Shown piece after piece: positions 13,962-25,129 of a DNA stretch of 64,000 nucleotides. Position 1 is the first letter of the stretch. Each line of letters starts with the position of its first letter. A program made the translations under genes and the position numbers. The DNA comes from Crambe crambe (taxonomy: Eukaryota; Porifera; Demospongiae; Poecilosclerida; Crambeidae), in the NCBI GenBank assembly GCA_963924555.1, contig OZ004598.1, forward strand, positions 3,062,501 through 3,126,500, given 5' to 3'. The notes under the pieces were generated by a model. It saw nothing but the letters and a program-made list of their open reading frames with translations. It searched no databases and was not told where the DNA came from.

Positions 13962-16900
13962 ATGGCTCAACGAAGCCTCAGAGATTTCTGCCCCATCAAG
14001 AGGCGAAAGCTGGACGATAAACTCGGTTGCAGTAACGAGTCGCTAAAGTCGGAATCCCACATCAGATCTCCTGGATCGTTTTCAAGAGGAAAAATATTTG
14101 CTGAACTCGGTAGACAAAAAGCATTAACTAGCCCAGTTTCAAGAGTAGTGTCAAAGATAGGGTCTGGGTCATCTAAGACTGTGATGGGGGCTACTGAAGG
14201 AAGGACAAGAATGACCGCAAAGAGGAGGTTATCGATGAACACTTCAAATGATACATCAGCGAATGTGCTCTCGAGAGCTCTAGAACCTGAGAAGGGACCT
14301 AGATTGCTTGAATTTGGAAGTATAGAATTCGAAAGCCCTACCAAAAAAAAAGGAAAATCAAAGTTAGTAGAGTTAGTAGATGATATTATTAGTGATTCCA
14401 GAAGATAGTCTGGCGTTGCTGACTCCCACCAATAAAAGGAAGGTAAAAAGTCAGCAACGCCAAACTGGAGTATTATGAATATGGCAAGGTATTAAGGAGC
14501 ACTTTCTTGATATTTTTTTCCTACACGATTAGCCCTGAAAGTGTTTTGAAACTTTGCCAGCCTGATGGTTATAGAATAGAAGAGCTTGATGTTTAGGTAT
14601 CAGAACAATAATCTTATATTACACCAGAGATATTCTATACTACATAACTTACGTAGTATAGAATAGCTCTGATTACGCTATGCTTCCCCTTTAGCTTAAT
14701 GCAGCAATCCTGTGGAGGATCTATTGATAGTCCAGGTTCTGATGATCTCCCTTTACCTCAGAGTTACAAAGACTTATCAGAGAAGTTCCACTCAACTGAT
14801 ACTGTGGTTACCATGCTCCAAAGAAGGAATGAGATCTGCACTTTTTTGAAGTTAAAGAAGGCAGTTGAAGTAATCACCCGGAGGTATGAATACTTAGGAA
14901 GGATCTTGTGATGATTTTGTACCTTAAGGCTGGTATTTTTAGTGGGTACTAGTTCAAAACCAAAGGATTTGGTGGGTACTAACTTTAAACGAATATTAGT
15001 GCAATATACATGTTAAGTAGAACCGGATACCAAGAAGAAGAAAATTATATGCCGTTTTAGAACCATGCCGTGCAAGCGTATAAGCTGGTAGTTGGTGATT
15101 TTCCACACAACTCTGCTGTTGGACCCTCCATGCATGAAACTTTCATGGCTGACTAGCTACCTTTAATGCCTTTCTACAGCTCTACCTAGCCTGCTGAGCT
15201 ATCTCTGTGTGTGTATTGGTAAGGGTCATCAATAGTACATGTTATCTAATTACGTAGCTAGGGGGAAATGGCGTGCTGGCTTCAGTTCTAGTATGACAGT
15301 AGTAAGTGCAGAAGAATGAAGCTCTAGAGTGCATGTAAGACCAGAGACATTATACTTAATATGTAACTATACATACTTGGTATATAATTTTCAAGTGGAA
15401 CCGCATACCAAAGTAGAAAAATGATATGGTTATGCTATGCAAGGGGCAGGATTTCCAATAGAGTCAGAGCTAGCTAGAGAGAATGCTATGAAATACCAAC
15501 TAAAGCCTAGCAAGGTATCAAAGGTAGCATAGATAGCTTCGTTAGTTTATATTTGCTGTACGTAATCTGGAAATCCTACCTTAGTTTTTGGTGATTTCAC
15601 ATGACTCTCTGTTGTTGGGTTTTCCATGCACGAAGCTTTCGTGGATGACTGGCTAGTTTTAGTGCTAAATTTGAAGCCTTTCCAAGTTCTATCTAGTATT
15701 ACTGAGATGGGCGTGTAAGAGCAGAAACATTATTTATTTACATTCTCTATGTAGGATTAGTACGGAATGGCCGTGGCTTCTCTCATTAGAACAATATAAA
15801 CTAGACTCTCTGCATCTCTTCTCTTCTTGCTACAGGCTCAACTAAACTTCTTATATCTGGAAAACAATGCAGAAGATGATATGACCACTCAAACTCCTCC
15901 AGAACAGCGTCAACGATTGGCACCAGCCGCTGCCTAAATCTAAAATTTTTATGATTCGTTCATCTTCATCGACAGCTGTAACTCCATGATCCTTTCACAT
16001 ACAACAATGAAATTCATATCAACTTGTGCAGTTATAATCACACAATGTGCTTTTACCATCGTTATATCCACAGTTTCCCTTCAAAACAATCACTCATATC
16101 GAACAACTTTTCATTATAACTATGTCAGCCATTTTAAAATGACATCATTTGTCACACGTGCACGTCTGTCACTATCATGTGCACGTACGTGCGTGCCAAC
16201 CAGCTATTTTTACTTGAAAACAATATTCAACTTTAGGTCGTACAAAAAGTAAACAAGTGAAAGGAAAAAAATTTAAGGCCATGTAGGGTTTAGTCTATAC
16301 TTTAAAAGTTTCTGTCAACAAAAATCAAAATTATGCTGCCTTCAATAATAATCCTTACATCACTACCTAAACCAAGCAGAACACAACATCACTGCCTAAA
16401 CCGAGCAGAACACTTTTATACTGACATGAACAATTAAAGCAGCTTGATGGGAGGCAGTGATGTAGGGATTATTATTGAAGGCAGCATAATTTTGATTTTG
16501 TTGACAGAAACTGTTAAGTACAGACTAACCCTACATGGCCTTTTTATTTAGCATAATTTTTTTTCCTTTCATATTATTTAGTTGTATAAAGGAAAAAGAT
16601 TTATCCCAAAATAAGAAAGAAAAATAGGGATGCGGTTCAAAAAAGTTCAGCAACAAGAGAGTGAACTTCAGTCGAGTAACCCCAATATTACCAAACTACA
16701 AGCTAACTATTCCTCCTCACTCCCATGACAGGCTAAGATGAAATATAAAGGGAGTGAAGTAGGAATAGTTAGCTCATAGTTTGACTGAAGTACGTTCTCT
16801 TGGTGCTGAACTTTTTGAACCACACACAGCCATCCCTACTTTTCTTTTTTAGAATAAGTTTTTGTTGTTTGTTTGTTTTGTTGTTGTTGTTGTTATTTTT

Positions 16901-19741
16901 TGTTCGTCCCTTTTTTTTGCTCTGTTATTTTATTATAGGCAACTGGATACTGTGATCCTGCTATCCAAGTTAAAGTTTATGTATTGTAGCTATGTAGTTC
17001 ATTAGAAGTTTCATCATAATGTTGTATGAGCCAAATTGAATCTGATCTGGAAGGACTAATGCTGATGGAGCTCGTATTTATACAGTTTATAATAAGATTG
17101 CCATGGACCTAATTTTGTGTATAATTTTTCAAAGCTTTTACTGGTATTACGTATACCTGATATATTTGCATCAAGGTTTGATTCGTAACCAGACTGCCTC
17201 TTGAGCATCGAGAGACCAGCATCAAGAGAGAAGCTAATGACAGATTCGCTGAGGTTAGGTTCAAGAATCACATGCATGGGGCGGGGCATAAAAATGTCTG
17301 CCACGTTGTCGGTTGAAAGCTAGCAAGTTGGAAAATGGTGTGCTATTTTTGGACATGTCAAGTTAAATGTAGCACAGTCAATTTCAAGTTGTGTTGTATA
17401 AAAATTATTCCTGAAATAAGGTTGTTTGATGATGATGATGATGATGAACGACCGGCGATTTTATAAATTGTAAAATGATACTACTTAGTCTTCTGTTCTT
17501 CATACTCGAGTCCTAGCACATTGAATGTGTTCTGTCTTCAAGTAGCGGTAGGAGGAGGTATTCTGGTATTAGTCCAATGTGCCATCCCTACTTAGAGAGT
17601 ACTAGCGTACTCACTGATTAGTTCTTAACTTGGTAGTTTTTTAATTTTATTTTTTTAAGGTAGCACAGCTTAGTACAAGCTAGAAAGCCCACCTTAGTCA
17701 TTGGTGTACACAACTCTCTGCTGTTGGATTCTCCATGCACGAAGCTATCATGGCTGACTAGCTAGCTTTAGTGCTATATTCGACATCTATTTGTAAGCTC
17801 TAAAACTATCTCCTGGTGCTTGAATTGGGAAAGGGTCGCCGATATTAATGCATTAGTACATGATGTCTACGTACGTAGCTAGGGGGAAAATGGTGTTTCG
17901 TTCTGTTAGACTGAACTACCAGTGTTTCCTGAGCAATGGCTGAGAAAGATGGCATGTAATTTCCAGCTCTTTTATGACAGTAGTAAGTACTGAGATAGGA
18001 AGAATGAAGCTCTAGAGTGCATGTATGAGTAGAAACATTACATTATTTACTTAGTATATTCTCTATCAGTTTGACAATTAACAGCAAGGAGTACTTTGTG
18101 CATCCATGGCTATGTGCCCAACATTTATATTTTAGTGTACAGTAATTTTTAGTTATTTAGGCCTTAGCTGCTACATATGCTAAGAATACCTGATGATGCA
18201 TGTAGCCAGCATCTGGGAATTAAGTAGAATAGCTCATAAATTGTTTGCCAAGATTGAATGAGGGGATATCAAACTATTATTTTATGTTATGCCATTTTAG
18301 ACAATTTGAGGAACACAATCTTGCTCAGATCAAAATGGTGTATCCTAGTGCTTATATTTTTCGACAGCAAAAAGATATTCCAGGGTATTTCAATGGTGAT
18401 GGTGGCAAGTACCAGCTAACTATTGAGTGTAATGGGAAGGAGGATGGAGTCCGGCCATCTTCGTCAAGTGGCTCTTCTGAGCAACACCATTTAAATCCAG
18501 CTGATTTAGTCTACCGTAGAAGAATTTTTAAGAAGAATCTCTATTCGATTGTTAGAAAACATCATAAGGAATTTTTGGCCCACCTTGACCCTCCTTTGGA
18601 TATACCTGACCACAAAGTACTCCACTGGCACCAAGAATTTCTGCTGGAAGAAGTCCCAGAAATCGAGGCAGCTGAACTGCCTGCTGTGCCATTTGAAGGT
18701 AAATTGCATGGTTAAACCATGGTTGCTTCTTATGCTCTAAAGTATTATAACAGTCATAATTTCTTTGAAGTGACATGAAAGAGCATGCAAATCATGCCAT
18801 AAAAAAAAGTAGCTATTGCTGGTGTGTGCAATTTATAATTTTGTTTTGTACAATGCATTCGCCACAATGTCCCCTTCATCAGAAACGTGTACAACACCCA
18901 ACCGCATACTATCAAAATTCAGTGCTAAGGCTTCATCTGGAATGTGTACAACTCCAAACAACATGCTATTGGAATATGATGCTAAGAATCGGGTTACTCC
19001 AGTGCACCCTTCCTTAAAAGGAATTTCAACATCTTTGATTGAAAAGGTATATGTGATGCATGCATGTATGGGGATTACTTTACTTAATTTGACAAACTGA
19101 TATAGTAGCTTGCTAGGAGATACATGTGATTTTACATCACTGTCAATTACACAAGATATTAAAGGTGAATACAACCAATTATTTTTCCCCGTTCATAACT
19201 ACCTCGTTATTCTACCTCCTATCTTTATTCTGGTGTCAGTATATGTGAAGGGTTTAAAAACAAACTACAAAATTAAAATTCACATTTAAAGTTCATGTAA
19301 TGATTGATTTGTTTGTCAATTAGATAAAGGAAAGGGAGGCATCTAAAGCTGCTGCCTATATCACAAGACCCCCAATGAAGGAGAAGAAACTGGGAATGTT
19401 ACAGGAGCTTCCTGATATGATTCGCATTTTGAGAGTGCTTTTTTCTGGAAAAATGGCAGCACTATCATGGGAAGATGTGGTCAATAAGATTAGTGAGAGC
19501 CACCCATCACTTTTATCTACAGGTAGGTATGTAAATTATTCTATGCATTATACTTGATAATGTTGAATTCTTTTCAGACTACATTGAGGAAAATCTTGTG
19601 TATCTTCTTAATGGAGTGGGGAAGGGTTGGATTACTTCTGTCACTGTCAGAAAGAAGAAATATATCAAGATAATTGACAGAAATTTGGATATGAAAACCA
19701 TTTTTAGTCGCATAACTGAACTGAAAACTCTCTTACAGTAA
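13962..19741 (+). CDS. CDT1: CDT1, DNA replication licensing factor (multi-exon)
   Basis: Loads MCM2-7 at origins with ORC and CDC6 and is inhibited by geminin. The N-terminus MAQRSLRDFCPIKRRK has a PIP-degron layout (Q-x-x-L-x-x-F, then basic KRRK), the signal for PCNA-coupled CRL4-Cdt2 destruction in S phase. Exons seen: 13962 to about 14360-14400 (3' edge unresolved); 14695-14883 (LPLPQSYKDLSEKFHSTDTV, start of the geminin-binding domain); 18301-18698 (RQFEEHNLAQIKMVYPSAYI); 18883-19046 (CTTPNRILSKF); 19324-19522; 19578-19741 (DYIEENLVYLLNGVGKGWI, the C-terminal winged helix that contacts MCM). The joins between exons 2 and 6 are all in phase. Intron 2 (14884-18300) is 3.4 kb and full of repeats. 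In the unresolved stretch after 14345 the plain reading frame stops at 14406. Confidence 0.9.
14406..14468. repeat. 17 bp inverted repeat
   Basis: AGTCTGGCGTTGCTGAC at 14406-14422 faces GTCAGCAACGCCAAACT at 14452-14468, with one mismatch. It begins exactly where the first CDT1 exon frame stops. Its first ten bases equal the ends of the element at 33138-33780. Confidence 0.6.
15060..15740 (-). repeat. Two R1 repeat copies in CDT1 intron 2
   Basis: Reverse-orientation R1 copies at about 15070-15360 and 15420-15740, each with ACTCT(N)CTGTTG followed by CCATGCAYGAARCTTTC. They are diverged from each other and lack a shared open frame. Confidence 0.65.
15834..15938 (+). other. Unassigned exon-like segment inside CDT1 intron 2
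   Basis: A pyrimidine-rich tract and CTACAG acceptor at 15824-15835 precede a 34-codon open stretch (AQLNFLYLENNAEDDMTTQ, then TPPEQRQRLAPAAA) ending in TAA. It reads like the last exon of a protein gene. Joined to CDT1 exon 2 it would be out of frame and stop after three residues, so it is not an obvious alternative CDT1 exon. It may be a fragment copied from elsewhere. I do not recognise the protein. Confidence 0.3.
16257..16570. mobile_element. Fold-back MITE 1
   Basis: Long terminal inverted repeats of about 130 bp: GAAAGGAAAAAAATT...GGCCATGTAGGGTT...TTTCTGTCAACA on the left, the reverse complement on the right. The two arms nearly meet, leaving a short centre with two tandem copies of a CACTRCCTAAACCRAGCAGA unit (about 16362-16411). 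No coding capacity. Confidence 0.85.
16600..16858. mobile_element. Fold-back MITE 2
   Basis: The left arm (AAAAATAGGGATG, GGTTCAAAAAAGTTCAGCA, AACTTCAGTC, then AACTATTCCTCCTCACTCC) is repeated as its reverse complement on the right, ending GCCATCCCTACTTTTCTTTT. The outer core AGTAGGGATG is shared with family M4 and other elements in the window. Confidence 0.8.
17120..17632. mobile_element. M4-family element, second copy (CDT1 intron 2)
   Basis: Shares internal blocks with 12745-13290 in the same orientation, including GAGCATCGAGAGACCAGCAT, GTAGCACAGTCAATTTCAAG and CATACTCGAGTCCTAGCACA, and ends GCCATCCCTACTTAGAGAGT. It contains a (GAT)n run near 17427. The left end is not well defined. Confidence 0.6.
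17690..18060 (-). repeat. R1 repeat copy in CDT1 intron 2
   Basis: Reverse-orientation copy with AACTCTCTGCTGTTGGATTC and CCATGCACGAAGC, followed by GAAGCTCTAGAGTGCATGTA near 18006. It lies about 240 bp upstream of CDT1 exon 3. Confidence 0.65.
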
Positions 19742-19753
19742 AGAAAAAATACT

Positions 19754-19910
19754 TCTCATGTCGAGATTTGGCATAGGTGCTTTAGGTGGGTATGGCTTGA
19801 TCATCTGTATAGTATTGACCTTTAGGCTAATTGCTGATGTCCTTGTGGTGGCATCCTTTATTTTCGTGGCTATAACTTTTGTTTTATGTATTTACAGACG
19901 TACACTATTA
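19754..19910 (+). pseudogene. Truncated copy of NDC1 exon 2
   Basis: Thirteen bases after the CDT1 stop, sequence closely matching 35128-35345 appears: the end of NDC1 intron 1 (TGTCGARATTTGG), most of exon 2, and its 3' end (TTGTTTTATGT, ACAGACRTACACT). About 45 bp in the middle is missing. It cannot encode a complete membrane segment. It is a DNA-level copy, because intron sequence is included. Confidence 0.8.
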
Positions 19911-19984
19911 AACCCCCTTCTTCGTTATCCCTAACTTAAATTAATGAGTAAAATCTGTACGGGCTATCTTTATGCAATTGTCAC

Positions 19985-20690
19985 AAGTTTCTGACCCATC
20001 AATCATTCAGGGTGATCCCTTAGGTGCTTTACTATTCTGCCTTGCATTTTAATAATACAGTGCCAGAATTAAACTCTACCTAACGCTATGATGTTACTCT
20101 AGGTGGTTCCCTTGCCAGATTTTAGAATTAACAGCCAATCTTGGTTTACATCTCAATCGTAGCAAATCAGAAGTGATAACTATGTGAAGATCATTCCCTC
20201 GGTTGAAATTCCTGGTCTCTCTTTAGGGCAGTTCTCCAATTGGTAATCTTGAAGGTGATGATGAGATTTTGCTTGAACCATTGAGGATAATGGGAGAAAG
20301 GCTTTGTCACTTTTGACACTTTTAATCTTCTCCGTCAGGCATTATTTTGATCTTGTCTAGCAAATTCTCCCAGCTGATCTTGTGACCCAAAATAGGGTAG
20401 GGATAATCCTTCACCTACTGTCCCAGACACTTTTAAGCAGAAGCCCTGGGATAACCATTTGGTTCAACCCATACTTGTGATTCAGACACTTTGATTAAGA
20501 GATCTCTGATAGCTGCAAAATCCCTTCTACCTTGTGGGATCAATAGGAGGTGGCAGAATTTTGGTGTCCTTGTGGTGCAGGAATGAAGCTGAACACAAGA
20601 AGACCAAGTATTCAAACTCTGGGAACCAGTACCTTTTTGTTTTAGCCATAGAGACAGCTGGGACTTTCGGTTCCACTGCACCATTTTTTT
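19985..20690 (+). pseudogene. Decayed reverse transcriptase fragment
   Basis: At about 20005 the plus strand reads IQGDPLGALLFCLAF, matching the QGDPLGPLLF motif of non-LTR-type reverse transcriptases. About 85 bp later a frame-shifted YDVTLGG corresponds to the Y-x-D-D catalytic box, with one Asp lost. LGLHLNRSKSEVI and QKPWDNHLV follow in other frames. Several stops and frameshifts show it is dead. Element ends were not identified. Confidence 0.65.
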
Positions 20691-20699
20691 TATGAACTT

Positions 20700-21572
20700 G
20701 GTAGAAGGATTAGGGAAAGCACTGGGGAGTTTTTATTTAACACAAAGCAGTGCATGTTTTTATGCATATTTATGTGCAAAATCACAATCAGTATGCATCT
20801 TCAATAGAATTAGCCAGCTTTAATATGCAAGGTACACCAAAAATATGTATTTTAGTATTCATTTTTTTGGTTGCTACTTGAAGGCTCAAATTTACCTAAT
20901 TTTTGTAGCTAGCTATAGGCATTATGGATGTTACAATATTTTACATCCACGTCTCAGTCATGGCTTTATCATCATATTAATCCATATAAAATATATTTAG
21001 ATACGTACTAGTACAGTATGTCATTGAGATGGTTCCTGCCTGCTATTGTGAAGTGATTTCTATAAAAAATCCTTCAATATTCACAAAAGGAGGCTGGCTA
21101 CACATGGTGAGAGCTAGTGATTTTTCCCTCAATTAGTTACAGAACGGGAAACTGCCTACGTCATGTGACGTCACGCCCATTAAGCTAATACATTTCGCGC
21201 ATGCTATCCGCGTTGTGACCATAGAAAATTTAGCCATATTGTCGCAATACATTTTCTGAGGAAGAGAGGTGAAACTATATACATGCCGTAACGGTTGCAA
21301 ATATCTTTATATTCTTGGCACGAACTTTGGACACAATATATTCAGTGACAACATGATACTGGTGGCTTGTGAGGCAGGTTATAGAATTGCTCAAATGTTT
21401 AAGTTCATCTACAAAATAATAATAAATATAGCTAATTTCCAGCATTGCAATAGCTATAGCTAGGTAATAACAACTCACTGCGTCTTTTACATGAATAGTT
21501 ATTGTACTCCTCAGAAGGCTATAAAAACATAACTAAATTAGCTATCTGATTACTAAAAATACTAGTGCCAAC
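20700..21572. other. Gap without recognised features
   Basis: AT-rich sequence between the reverse transcriptase relic and the integrase gene. A CTGCTATTGTGAAGT block near 21035-21065 resembles 36870-36895, so a short dispersed repeat is present. I see no coding sequence. Confidence 0.4.
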
Positions 21573-24470
21573 CTTCAAATTATTCATTCTGTCCAATTGC
21601 TCTGAAACTAAAGATAGCAATTCATCTTTATTAAGTTGTTGAAGCACAGGGGATACAGCTTGTTGATCACCATAGCTATGAAATCAAAATATGCATGGGA
21701 TACATGCATGAATGCATGGCTTTATCTTATTTACCTTGTTTCTGACACTCATTTGTTTCCATGATAGCTGAAGGTTCTTTGTCAGAAATAGGAACAAAAT
21801 CTTGAGGAAATCTTTCTGTGTGTTTAGGACTACTTGTTAGGAATCCTGTTGGTCTGCTTACTTCTTTATTATCCCAAACTTGTGAACTAAGATCTGTGCA
21901 AAGTTGCCATGTTAAATTTGGAATGAAATCATGCATGTAAACTAACCATTAATATTCCTGTCATCACAGCTCCTTGATTTATTTTCAAAAGCTTTAAAGA
22001 GGGGCATTGGAGGTGAATGTTGAGGAGTAGCTTCTGGAATAGGTATGGTATTGCTTCCTGGAGCTTTATTAAAAGTTATAAATTAGCTATGATAATTATT
22101 AGCTATATATACGTATATATTAGGTCACCATTGGTATCATCATAGAATGAGTCATGTAATATTAACCACTTCTTGGTAACACATGAGGGAGGATTTAGGG
22201 GAGATAGTGGAGGTGGAAGTGGAGGAATGGAGTCATCAGAGAAAGAATTAGCTGGTATCTGTGGTGTTGTCACCAGTGTATTCTCATTTGAAGAGTTGGA
22301 TGAATGAAGTTGAAAAATGTCACTATTATTTTGTAGTATTGGCTTCAATAAAGGACGTGGGTAATATAACTTCAATCTACAACAAATACAAAAACAAAAT
22401 TAAGGGCTGCATGTATCTTTTACAGTTCTATTGAAATTCATCCTTATAACATGATACCTTACCTGCATGAATTAAATGCCTTCTTTAGAATTTTACCACT
22501 GGAAGCATTTTCTAGTCGATATACTCCTTTCCCCATATGTTCATTAATTCTGTAGGGGCCCAGCCAACGCTTGGTGAGCTTGTCACCCTTTCACCCATCA
22601 CGTACACAATTACGCAGAAGTACCAGTGCACCTATATCAAGTTTCTGCAGGAAAAACATATGATGTCACTGTTATTATTTTTTATTACACACCTTCACAT
22701 GGTGGTATTTTTTATCATTATCTCTTTTGTAGCGTCCCTGAGCATCCTTTATTTTTTTGTTTGCTTTAGAAAACAGATCTTTCCTCAGTTTCAGCATGTC
22801 ATCACAGTATTTACTAATATTTTGCTTAGCTTCATCATTGCTTGTATCAGTGTCATCGCTCTCCCTTTCAATTGGAAGAATTGGTTTCCTATTTTTTTAT
22901 ATGCATGAAGGTAACACAATAAAACACAAGTAGGAATAGGAAGGCCGGAGGGGCCATGCCCCCCCCCCCAAACCAAGTCATATATTAATTTGATGATTCA
23001 TTTTTTTACCCAGATAGTTATTCTATAGTAATGCCCAGATAAGGACATACCTGCAATACATCAGCTCAAAGGGGGTCACATCAGTAGATTTCTGTTTTTG
23101 AAGTCCTATAAGCAAACAACACACCATCTATAAACTTGTCCCAGTCGTTCTGTTCCTTGTTGACTAGCTTCACAAGAGATCGCTGGAGTGTTTGGTTGTA
23201 TCTTTCAACCAAACCATTCGTTTGCGGATGATAAGCAGTAGAGATACGGTGATCTGTTTTGAATTTTCTGCAGAGAGTCTTGTTCACTTCATTTACAAAC
23301 TCTCTGCCCTGGTCTGATATCAATATCTTTGTACAGCCATATCTAATGTTGGTAATTATAATTAGCACTATTAGCCCATTATAGCAATATGTACCTGCAA
23401 ACCATCTGATATAGGAATAGAGCTACACCATCAGCCCTCTTATCTGGTAGAGCTGCTGCCTCTGGCCATTTGGAAAAAAAGTCCACTAGAGTAATGATGT
23501 ACTTATTCCCGGCTTTTGTTTCAGGAAGGGGTCCAATCAAGTCAATACCCACCTAAAAATTTTAGACAAGTCCACCAAAATTGATAAATATATCAAACTA
23601 AAAAAAAAAACTACTCAAGCTTTAGAATGCTGTAGCTAGCTATAATATATAGCTATATGAAAAAGAGTGCAAGATTCGTCTCAAAACACAAGCTTATAAG
23701 GTAGCTGCACAGAGAGTTTTGCTACCCAATTGATCATGTGTATACAACTGTAGCTATAGCTGTGCTAAATATTTTCATACCTGTCTCCATGCTTTTGGCT
23801 TGACCGGGATAGGGTGAAGTGCTGCACCTTGTTTTACAAATTTTGCATCATTTGTTGTCTGACATACTGGACAAGTTTTGACGTGTTCATCAACATCAGC
23901 CCACAGACTCTTCCAAAAAAAGCGCTCAGAAATTTTGTAATAAATTTTATCCCGACCAAGATACCTACATAAAACAACCAAAAAATTTTTTTAGCTTGCA
24001 GCTGCATGTATTCATGCAACTATTTATTTTGGTTGTAAGAATTTCGTCCATAATTATTATAATGCTATGGCTAGTTAGCCATGGAGTTTTACCTTCAGGA
24101 GTCCATGGCAGGTTTCTAATATCCTCCTCCTTTCCCTGTTGGTTCGAAGGACTTGCTTCCGATTCTGGGTCCCACTCTTTTTATAGAACAACTGTCCCCT
24201 ATCCACTTTATAATTATCACTGGCCTTTCTTCTCAGAGCTCTCTTCTGAACTTTGCTGAAGCCCTCAGGATACACATGGTTGAAAAGAAAATTATATATA
24301 GCTTCATAATCATTCAGAATAGTAGTCATCTTAGACACTGATATCAAGTTTTCTGCATCCAGCTATTAATAAAGCTAGTGGCTATATAGCTAGCTATGGC
24401 TGTTGCCTACCTTTGTAGAGTTTAACACCTTTTTTACTACTTTTTCTACACCATTCTGATCTTCCCTTTG
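21573..24470 (-). pseudogene. Intron-containing gypsy-type integrase gene (Ginger/KRBA2-like), probably inactive
   Basis: Exons in order on the minus strand: helical N-terminal part (DYEAIYNFLFNHVYPEGFS) at about 24105-24358; zinc-binding HHCC part ending in C-P-V-C-Q at 23780-23960; catalytic core start (VGIDLIGPLPETKAGNKYI) at about 23398-23553; core end (ISDQGREFVNEV, AYHPQTNGLVERYNQTLQ) at about 23053-23345; a charged helix at about 22700-22887; a C-terminal chromatin/SH3-like part (KRWLGPYRI) at about 22465-22644; then Pro/Ser-rich exons down to about 21573 (SPVLQQLNKDELLSLVSEQL). The D-D-E core residues are present. Lesions: one extra A in an A-run at about 23094-23098 shifts frame, and an in-frame TGA lies at 22591-22593. 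The join between the first two exons is not in phase at the obvious splice sites. Introns argue against a fresh retroelement and for a Ginger-type DNA transposon or a host gene derived from one. Confidence 0.75.
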
Positions 24471-24482
24471 TCTTGGCGAGGT

Positions 24483-24602
24483 GGGACACTTCACACTAGA
24501 AAGGACATTCTACACTAGTGTAGAGTGTCCCCCGGAGGCTCTCCGCACTAGTGTAGACTGTCCGGGGGGACATTCTTCACGGGGGGACATTCTACACTCC
24601 GA
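24483..24602. repeat. Palindromic GGACATTCTACACTAGTGTAGA array
   Basis: Several partly overlapping copies of a palindrome centred on ACTAGT, with arms YTCTAC and GTAGAR, flanked by GGGGGACA on one side and TGTCCCCC on the other. The array sits directly at the upstream edge of the integrase gene. Confidence 0.75.
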
Positions 24603-24764
24603 CACCGGCTCGCTCTATTCATCCGCTTCAGAGCGCTGTCTTTATTCTCCTTTTATGTGCGGTCAACAAAAATTATAACGCGGATCGCGGAGTGCACGCA
24701 AGCAATTCAATAGTTGTCATAGGCGCACGTGAGTCCGTTTCCAACCCCGTGTCTGGAGGTTATT

Positions 24765-25127
24765 GGCGAGCGAAGCGAGCCTCTCTCTGGTCATGTAAAC
24801 GGGAGCTCGAGATATATACGTACGTCATGGCTAGCGGGCATAGTTAATAGTAAGCATGCGCACGTTAGTTTGACCTTTGACCCCACACACTTAGAACAAG
24901 TGTAGCTAGAGCTTATTGCATGCTTTCTACAGCATTTTGTCACAGAGGCGCTAAGTGGATTGTAGGCGCATGGCTTTCTAAGTGCTTGTGGTAAGCATTA
25001 TACAGCCTCCTGTGTATGGAGCTGCCACAACCACTGCAATATCTTGGGCTTAGTCAAAGTACAAATGACTTTCACCAACTGCTTCGCTCGCTCGCCGATT
25101 GAATATGTTACACGAACATACCCTAGT
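24765..25127 (+). repeat. GCGAGCGAAGCGAGC repeat, copy A
   Basis: Runs from GGCGAGCGAAGCGAGCC to ACACGAACATACCCTAGT. Shared internal blocks are GCATGCGCACGTT (GCATGCGC at 24854-24861), GACCTTTGACCCCAC, TACAGCATTTTGTCA and GCTAAGTGGATT. The ends carry a partial inverted repeat (GGCGAGCG... against ...TGCTTCGCTCGCTCGCC). Copy B follows immediately in tandem. No conserved frame. Confidence 0.85.
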
Positions 25128-25129
25128 TA

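Noticed and set aside
10982..19741. Gamma-SNAP and CDT1 as a co-transcribed pair (104 bp apart, same strand)
   Set aside because: CDT1 has its own GC-rich promoter-like upstream with a GCATGCGC box; close spacing alone is not evidence for an operon.
20433..20684. Minus-strand open frame of 83 codons
   Set aside because: It is the shadow of the reverse transcriptase relic on the plus strand.
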